NCBI RefSeq assembly: GCF_032854445.1
Contig: NC_088300.1
Location: 72,950,984 to 73,014,983 of the forward strand
Length of the DNA: 64,000 bases
Source of the DNA: Liolophura sinensis
Lineage: Eukaryota; Mollusca; Polyplacophora; Chitonida; Chitonidae
Direction of reading: 5' to 3'
Shown here in pieces: positions 58,216 through 64,000 of the stretch (positions are counted from its first letter, which is position 1; every line of letters begins with the position of its first letter). The notes beneath the pieces were generated by a model that saw nothing but the letters and a program-made list of their open reading frames with translations, did not search any database and was not told the DNA's origin. The position numbers and the translations under genes are program-made.

Positions 58216-61200
58216 AGTAAGGCTTACATCGATTTGTTTAATATTCTCTTCCTTAAACATTGCTGTGAGAAGGAAAATTTATTCAGTGCCCTCTCTCAAA
58301 CTGTTCCATGGGCAATGTTCAGGATACAACTGCATACCTTTATTTGGCTTTCACGCCTTACTAAATAGAGTATTGTGACTGTTTATATAAACACAGTGCA
58401 TGGCAGCGTTTCAGGTGGATGATGTATACGAAGACGTAGAGGCGGGCATTGAAGCGGAAGTAGACACAAACGTAACACACATAGTCCGCAAAATAAGCCC
58501 GCAAATACTTCGAAACTCTACTATAATAAACATTGAACACTGAAATTAAACGAAAAATAATGTGCACAGACACTATGGTTACTCTTCGAAGTTGTGACAA
58601 GGGGTCCTATTGTATCACATTTTGTGTGAGATTACAACACCGATAGTTCATGGATGTTTCTTGGGAAGCTCCATCCACTTAAAGGATTGTAATGATTGGA
58701 TTACTTCTAAGTTGATTGACGGATGGATCCACAATATCACTGCAGCCAGGATTATCAATTCTGTTCAAGATACTGGTTCTATACCCAGGCTCCTTCTGCG
58801 AAATGCATCAATATGTGTTAACGGTTGTCTGTGAGACAACAGGCATGCTCGTGCAGATTCTTAGCATGTAGAGACTTTTAAGTACACGGGAGGGAGGCAC
58901 GATGGCAACTGGCGTCTTCGTCACAACATACCCTCGGGATTTCCCTTCAACACATCAAGACGGCCCACACGTGGCCTTGGTACTCCCACATGGTCGACAC
59001 TGTCTTCGATCTCCGTCCTACAAACCCAAAATTCAATCGACAATCAAATTATTGCATCATTACCACGGGGATATCTGACAATAGATGCGTAGGAACTATA
59101 TGCTACCTTTTGTTTGTTACGAGCACGCACATGTCAATTAGACCGACTGGGCAATACAATTTCCGCAGATAGCGGAGAGCCTAATTTGATGTGATTGTCA
59201 ATACGATATGCAAGTATAATACCAGGCTACGGGGATATGGTTTAGCAGTCTCAATACTATCACAACGGAACATATTTACTTACCATTAATCAGTATTATT
59301 ACTGCCATATGATCTGTAGAAGGAAAAAAGTAGTTCTGTGTGGGGGAAGACGTTGATAATGAGAAAAGAAATGTTCCTCGTTGTTCCTCGTATAAATAAT
59401 AGAACTTTAGCGTTGTACTGTATCGAAAATCAACTAATGCAATAGGATATGTGCTTGAAATGATAAATATATATGTGTATGCAGGATAGAGGTTATCTAT
59501 CTTATACAGTGATTAGTCTGTTCTTGATAGCTCTTCTACATGCTTCGTGTTGGTTTTGCATCAGATTAAAATTATTGGACAACTGGAGAACGGCACCGTT
59601 TGTGTCAGTTTCCCTATTTCCCTTCCAGCAAGGTTGACACAGCTCTGAAATCTTCCTTAATTCGCCATACATATGAAAGTGTTACTTGCTTTTTCTGCAG
59701 TCAATGGAATTGCGGCCCGCGTACATGAGTTTTCGTCAGATTTTCAGCCAATGATCGTTCCTTGTAAGTGTGTAAACAAATGCATGTAGGTTTGGATCCA
59801 TTCCATTCCTTGACACAACATTAGAAAATACCAACAGGCGGTGTCGCTAACGGTGTTGATGTGCTTTTACCGATAAGAACAGGCAGCAGAAAAGAACTAT
59901 ATCAGGCAGTAGCGGTGATAAAGAAAGAGGTGGAACAGTCTATGTGACCTATGTTTCTGTTTCACCACTAGTTTAGATGAGACCTATTTTGCCTCAAAAT
60001 GACTGACTGCTGCCCACCCCCCGCCCTTAACTGGATAACTAACAAGTGTACCATATCCACTTTCCAATGACACCTACATCATTGTCAGTAACTAAGGTGC
60101 CGGTTGACATCTATAAAGTGGAATTTGACACGTGAAGATATGAAGATGAGTTTTCAAGACTCTTATTCAAAACAGTTGGCAATAACATTACAGAGCATTG
60201 GGCCGTTTTTCACATAGCTGTTATTCTGAGGCACAAACTAGTACAAATAGGTATTGCGAAAATAATACATTCAAAATGTTTGCATTCTTCAGTAAGCATT
60301 TAATTTTAAAGAGTCTTGAAACACTTCATTGACAGCATTGATCACACTTCTATGCGCGATGGATTCAACTGAATAAAGGAAAAATTGATGATCAACATGA
60401 TGTTGATGTTAATTCTAGCACGACGCTTTTACACGTCTCAATAAATGTGTATTTAAGGTTTCTATATGTGTTGAAACGTAGTATTTTTCTATTGTATAGA
60501 AGTGTGAGGATGAAAACAATTGATTGTATCTTTTATCTCTATCCCATTTGTAGTTTTGAACTTGCTGTTCTTCAAAGACTGACAGAAAACAAACGCATTT
60601 CTTGTACCTCGCATTTCGGAACACAAGTATCCAAAATCGACAATTAATCCTATACTATAATCGCTACTTCGGTGTAATTATTTGCCATATTACCGATCTC
60701 GACTATAAACGATACACGTATACGCATACGAATACACTGAAATTTACGGAAGAAGGGCAACAACTCTTCTATCCTAACGTCAAAGGCGATGTCCAGAGAT
60801 GTCTGAAGTGCGCCTCACACTACGGAACAAGCCGATATCAGTAAGCCAAAGTATCCATGACAACTATAGTTTGAGCTATAGTTTGATCACAGATATCTGG
60901 AGACGTGCAAAAGCTTTGTCTTGGCTTTGCTTTAGCAAGACATAGAATGTCTTTTAAGCGACATCTATATCTCAGTCGAAAATTTACGATATTTACGATA
61001 AAGCGAAGATGCAGCTCTCCGTTTTCAATTATCTCAGAAAGACGCAAGAAATATTCTTGGCGATAAAATTGATCAGTGTCTAAATTGTGTACCATGTCGT
61101 TGATCAAAATATGTGTATCATGCAAGTTCGCTTTGATTGCATCTGTTTATTCAACTCAACTTTTTACATTTCGGACATACATGTCATACCTTACCTGTAT

Positions 61201-61298
61201 AACTTATAGAGGTCAAAGTGAATCTGACATTTGAAAAAACTTATAATGCGACCCGCTTTGTAAATCTGATTACTTTATTACCAGTTTTTATCCATATA
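58216..61298. other. Long unassigned stretch
   Basis: No gene or known repeat recognised. Short open frames (58610-58834, 60838-61125) have no recognisable domain. Confidence 0.45.
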
Positions 61299-61525
61299 AT
61301 TAAAGACATACAGAACAGAGAGTAAAACCAGAGCAACTACGACAGTATGGTAACTAGCAAATGATCACACGTAACCGGTGAAATACGGGCCTCTTGTCAA
61401 TCTACCTCAGGTTTTAATCTAAATGTTCATGTAAATGTATAAATATTAGCAATTTACACACCCTTAAGCAGAATTACGTAAAAAAAATGCAGTGATATTA
61501 ATTGCAATTCATTAGACTTCACTGG
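61299..61525 (-). repeat. R1 dispersed repeat, most complete copy
   Basis: Reverse copy used here as reference: AATTAAAGACATACAGAACA, GCAAATGATCACACGTAACC, GGTGAAATACGGGCCTCTTG, CTACCTCAGGTTTTAATC, TTAAGCAGAATTACG, then AGACTTCACTGGTC. About 225 bp. Confidence 0.85.
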
Positions 61526-62300
61526 TCTTGAATTAGAAGTGGTCTAGAATATCACATGCACAGACAAGGCAGGACAGTTTTTTGAAATGTAGTTACTAAG
61601 CCAAGTTATTTTAAAATAATACCCCTCCACCCCCCACCTCCACCTCAAATTTCGTTTACGTTTGCGCTATTTGTATTCCGGGATAGCCACTTTAACCAGT
61701 GGCAACTTCATTAAATAGTTTCACAAACATGGATCTTTTACCAGTCAGCCATAACCGTCCTGATAAAATGTAGTTTAATAATACTTTCATTGTTTTGGTT
61801 AGACTACGTTCAGATATCAAACAGGCAACACGGAAAATAAGCCAGTGGAACTTTCGATTAAACCATCCTTATATCTTTGTGTATAAAACGTTATCCTGAA
61901 TATCAGTCAGTTGCTTTAACGTAATTGTTAACATAGAAGTTTGGCCTGAAGAGTTTGGACACATTAAGTGGAATGGAGATGTTCTTTACAGAACGATTGT
62001 ATACCCTTACCAACTCCGTCATAAAGAGCTAGGTAAAGTAAACAGTTGGCCTACTGATTCAGTTGTAATCGTCCTCTACACGTGGCTTGTGGCGAACATA
62101 GGTGTCAAAACAGACATTCGTTTAGCACCCATCAACCACATTTAACGCTTCGGGTAAGTAATTAATAAAAACTAATTTCGCAAAGATTCGATCCTTTTCG
62201 GATTCTTTTTATCCCTGACGGACACAAAACACATCTAAAATACCATATAAGCGAGTTTTGCTCTTTTCATGTCATCATTTGGTATTACCACATGTAACAC
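61526..62300. other. Unassigned non-coding sequence
   Basis: No recognisable feature apart from a short C-rich stretch near 61625. Confidence 0.5.
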
Positions 62301-62314
62301 ATATTTTATAACCG

Positions 62315-62596
62315 GTGGATGATTCTGTTTTTCAGCCTTTGCAAATGCAGTGGAATGACATGTTAAAACCAGTTAAAACACCCAAAACTCTCTTAAAACT
62401 CGAGAACATAAAATACATAATCTGGAAAATTGTGTATATATTACGTAGAACGGTGTTTTTTGACACGGCCAACATTCTTCAAACAATGAACGACAGTATC
62501 GCCAGAAATGCTGTGAAGCAAATCAAATATAAAGCAGAATGTGTAGAACTTTTTCTGAACATGAGCAATGCTGACAGTCAGCCCGGATATATTTGA
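62315..62596 (+). CDS. Unidentified short open frame, possible exon
   Basis: 93 codons open to TGA at 62594-62596. A plausible 3' splice site (CTGTTTTTCAG) ends at 62335, so an exon could begin at PLQMQWNDMLKPVKTPKTL rather than at the ATG. The translation is mixed charged and hydrophobic (IKYIIWKIVYILRRTVFF, AVKQIKYKAECVELF) and does not look like a repeat shadow. I recognise no family and see no partner exon. Confidence 0.22.
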   Translation: MDDSVFQPLQMQWNDMLKPVKTPKTLLKLENIKYIIWKIVYILRRTVFFDTANILQTMNDSIARNAVKQIKYKAECVELFLNMSNADSQPGYI

Positions 62597-63429
62597 TAGC
62601 AACCTTAATCATGAAACATACCTGCCATACATATCAGAACAGCAGACCCCAGATGGTACTTTTTGTTTAGGTTTTATCTATTTTCTGGAAATTATAGGAA
62701 ATATCTATATCCGTCGTCCTGGATGAAAACTTTTGTTAAAACATGATTCCCCTCTGCTATACTAGAAAACCGCAGAAGTCAGATCTAGTTATGAAAAATT
62801 GCTGCGGAATTTCCATGCTTAAAGTTCGGTCGTAAGAGTTTTCTAGGTTGTGTAAGTAACGCAATTCTCGTAATTACATATGTAAATAGGACTTTGATGT
62901 TTATGTACTTTGTCTCATCTGTTGAGTTCTCTAAGCTCTTTATAGATTTCATTTTATGAAGACAGAAAATGTGCTGAATGGTCCAAAAATGTATGAGTAC
63001 ATCTGATGTCTTGCAGTTGAGGAGACTAAATTGACAAAGATGAACCACCTGGCGCATTATCTAAGGTTTAGGTCAAGGTGGTTTGGTCAGGATGATATGT
63101 AATTAGTTCTGTTAACAGTACAATGGAGGTATGGTTTTTATTTATCAAAAAATAACAGCACGATGGAAGTATGGCTTTATTTGTGAATGGACCTGGTAGC
63201 TGATAAGTTATCCGAATGAAAAATATGGTTTTAATACTTTTAAAATACAATGATTTATTCGTGACAAATCTTATTTAAATGAGAAATGCAAGTACACATC
63301 AATTCCAACCTTGACCTTGCATTGTCCTATGCTATTATCTGTTTAAAATGAGGGGTTTTTTATCAATCTTTTGTAGATAAACTACGAGTTTGTGCTAATT
63401 CATGAGGCTGCTCACTGAGGTAGACTGAA
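62597..63429. other. Unassigned non-coding sequence
   Basis: Contains two short related segments (ATGGAGGTATGGTTTTTATT at 63123 and ATGGAAGTATGGCTTTATTT at 63163), a local 40-bp duplication. Confidence 0.45.
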
Positions 63430-63545
63430 AAAAGACCGTATTTCACCGGTTATGTGTTATGTGTGGTCAGTAACCCTCTATAACATTGTCGTCGTTACTC
63501 TGGTTATACTTTCTGTGCTGTACGTCTTTAATTATACTTCATATT
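63430..63545 (+). repeat. R1 dispersed repeat, partial
   Basis: CGTATTTCACCGGTTATGTG, CATTGTCGTCGTTACTCTGG and TGCTGTACGTCTTTAATTAT in order. Confidence 0.8.
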
Positions 63546-64000
63546 GTTACTCTTTCGACACTGTTAAGCATTTATTTTTGTTTCACTTCAATACCTTGAA
63601 TTAAAACTTCAAAAAGGGAATTGAAAATGATTGATCTAGCTAATTCATGTAATCCATTTTATTTTGTCCTAAACTTTTAAAATATCCATAATTTGAACTA
63701 TGGTACCTTGAGTGATGATTTGAAAATATCATTGCTACTGTTATACTTAACCAAAAACTTGTTATTTGTGTTATATACTATACCTTTTTCTGATTTTTTA
63801 TGACATGGAGAGATTTTCATTTTTTCAGACAATTTAGCTGCTGTAATGCCAGTAAGGAAAATTTAACCATCTGGCTGCAGTCAGTTTGTGTTCATGTTCA
63901 CTGTAAAGAAGATATACATGTATGTAAATAACAATGTAAAAACTAGTGGGGCCAGAATTTTGAAATACAGGACACTTGGTGCAGCCAGCCAATCATCTTG
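63546..64000. other. Unassigned non-coding sequence
   Basis: No recognisable feature. Confidence 0.5.

Noticed and set aside
1-64000. CRISPR array, operons, phage or bacterial genes
   Set aside because: The sequence is eukaryotic: SINEs, PLEs, a spliced transposase and an LTR. The tandem repeats have no spacer structure.

Overview
This 64 kb window is animal nuclear DNA, most likely from a mollusc or a related marine lophotrochozoan. It is AT-rich and repeat-dense, and I find no convincing intact host gene. The lineage guess rests on two tRNA-type SINE families whose 3' tails I associate with mollusc genomes: one tail ends in ATCAAATAAATAAA, the other in ACGACGTTAAACCCC plus CACT repeats. 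It also rests on the mix of Penelope-like, hAT-like and gypsy-like LTR sequence. Almost everything recognisable is a transposable element, a broken copy of one, or a tandem repeat.

Layout. 0-15 kb: an 84-bp minisatellite, a (TA)n tract, a decayed L1/Tx1-type LINE tail (about 3.2-4.0 kb), several SINEs with target-site duplications (TSDs), a triplicated 137-bp repeat at 12.2 kb, and copies of an unclassified dispersed repeat that I call R1. 15-21 kb: a possible membrane-protein exon on the minus strand, a decayed Penelope-like element (PLE), and a SINE inserted in an R1 copy with a perfect 14-bp TSD. 21.3-34.0 kb: a tandem array of six units of about 2.1 kb. Each unit is a chimera of an internally deleted PLE reverse transcriptase, inverted PLE 3' sequence, R1 and, in some units, a SINE tail. 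34-36.3 kb: more PLE debris.

38.5-48.9 kb: the most informative region. A minus-strand multi-domain gene or transposon ORF of a widespread multi-copy family (N-terminal Cys/His motifs, a central conserved domain, an XPG/PIN-like core with the motif HAFTGCNTVS, and a C-terminal Cys-rich domain) is broken into three blocks. A plus-strand hAT-like transposase with a probable intron lies between blocks 1 and 2, and that transposase itself carries a SINE. A plus-strand PLE with its GIY-YIG endonuclease before the reverse transcriptase lies between blocks 2 and 3. N-terminal endonuclease plus a CxC motif before the RT is the arrangement described for the Naiad/Chlamys PLE clade.

49-54 kb: SINE copies with clear TSDs. 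54.1-58.2 kb: a second, 5'-truncated copy of the same PLE, preceded by a PLE 3' tail, with its own 3' UTR interrupted by a SINE (perfect 12-bp TSD) and by a 764-bp solo-LTR-like insertion (TGTTA...TAACA, 4-bp TSD). 58-64 kb: mostly unassigned sequence with two more R1 copies and one possible small exon.

The nested insertions give a relative history: the minus-strand ORF came first, then the hAT and PLE, then SINEs inside them. None of the mobile-element ORFs is intact. Two decayed copies keep the RT YIDD motif, but frameshifts and stops make them non-functional as they stand.
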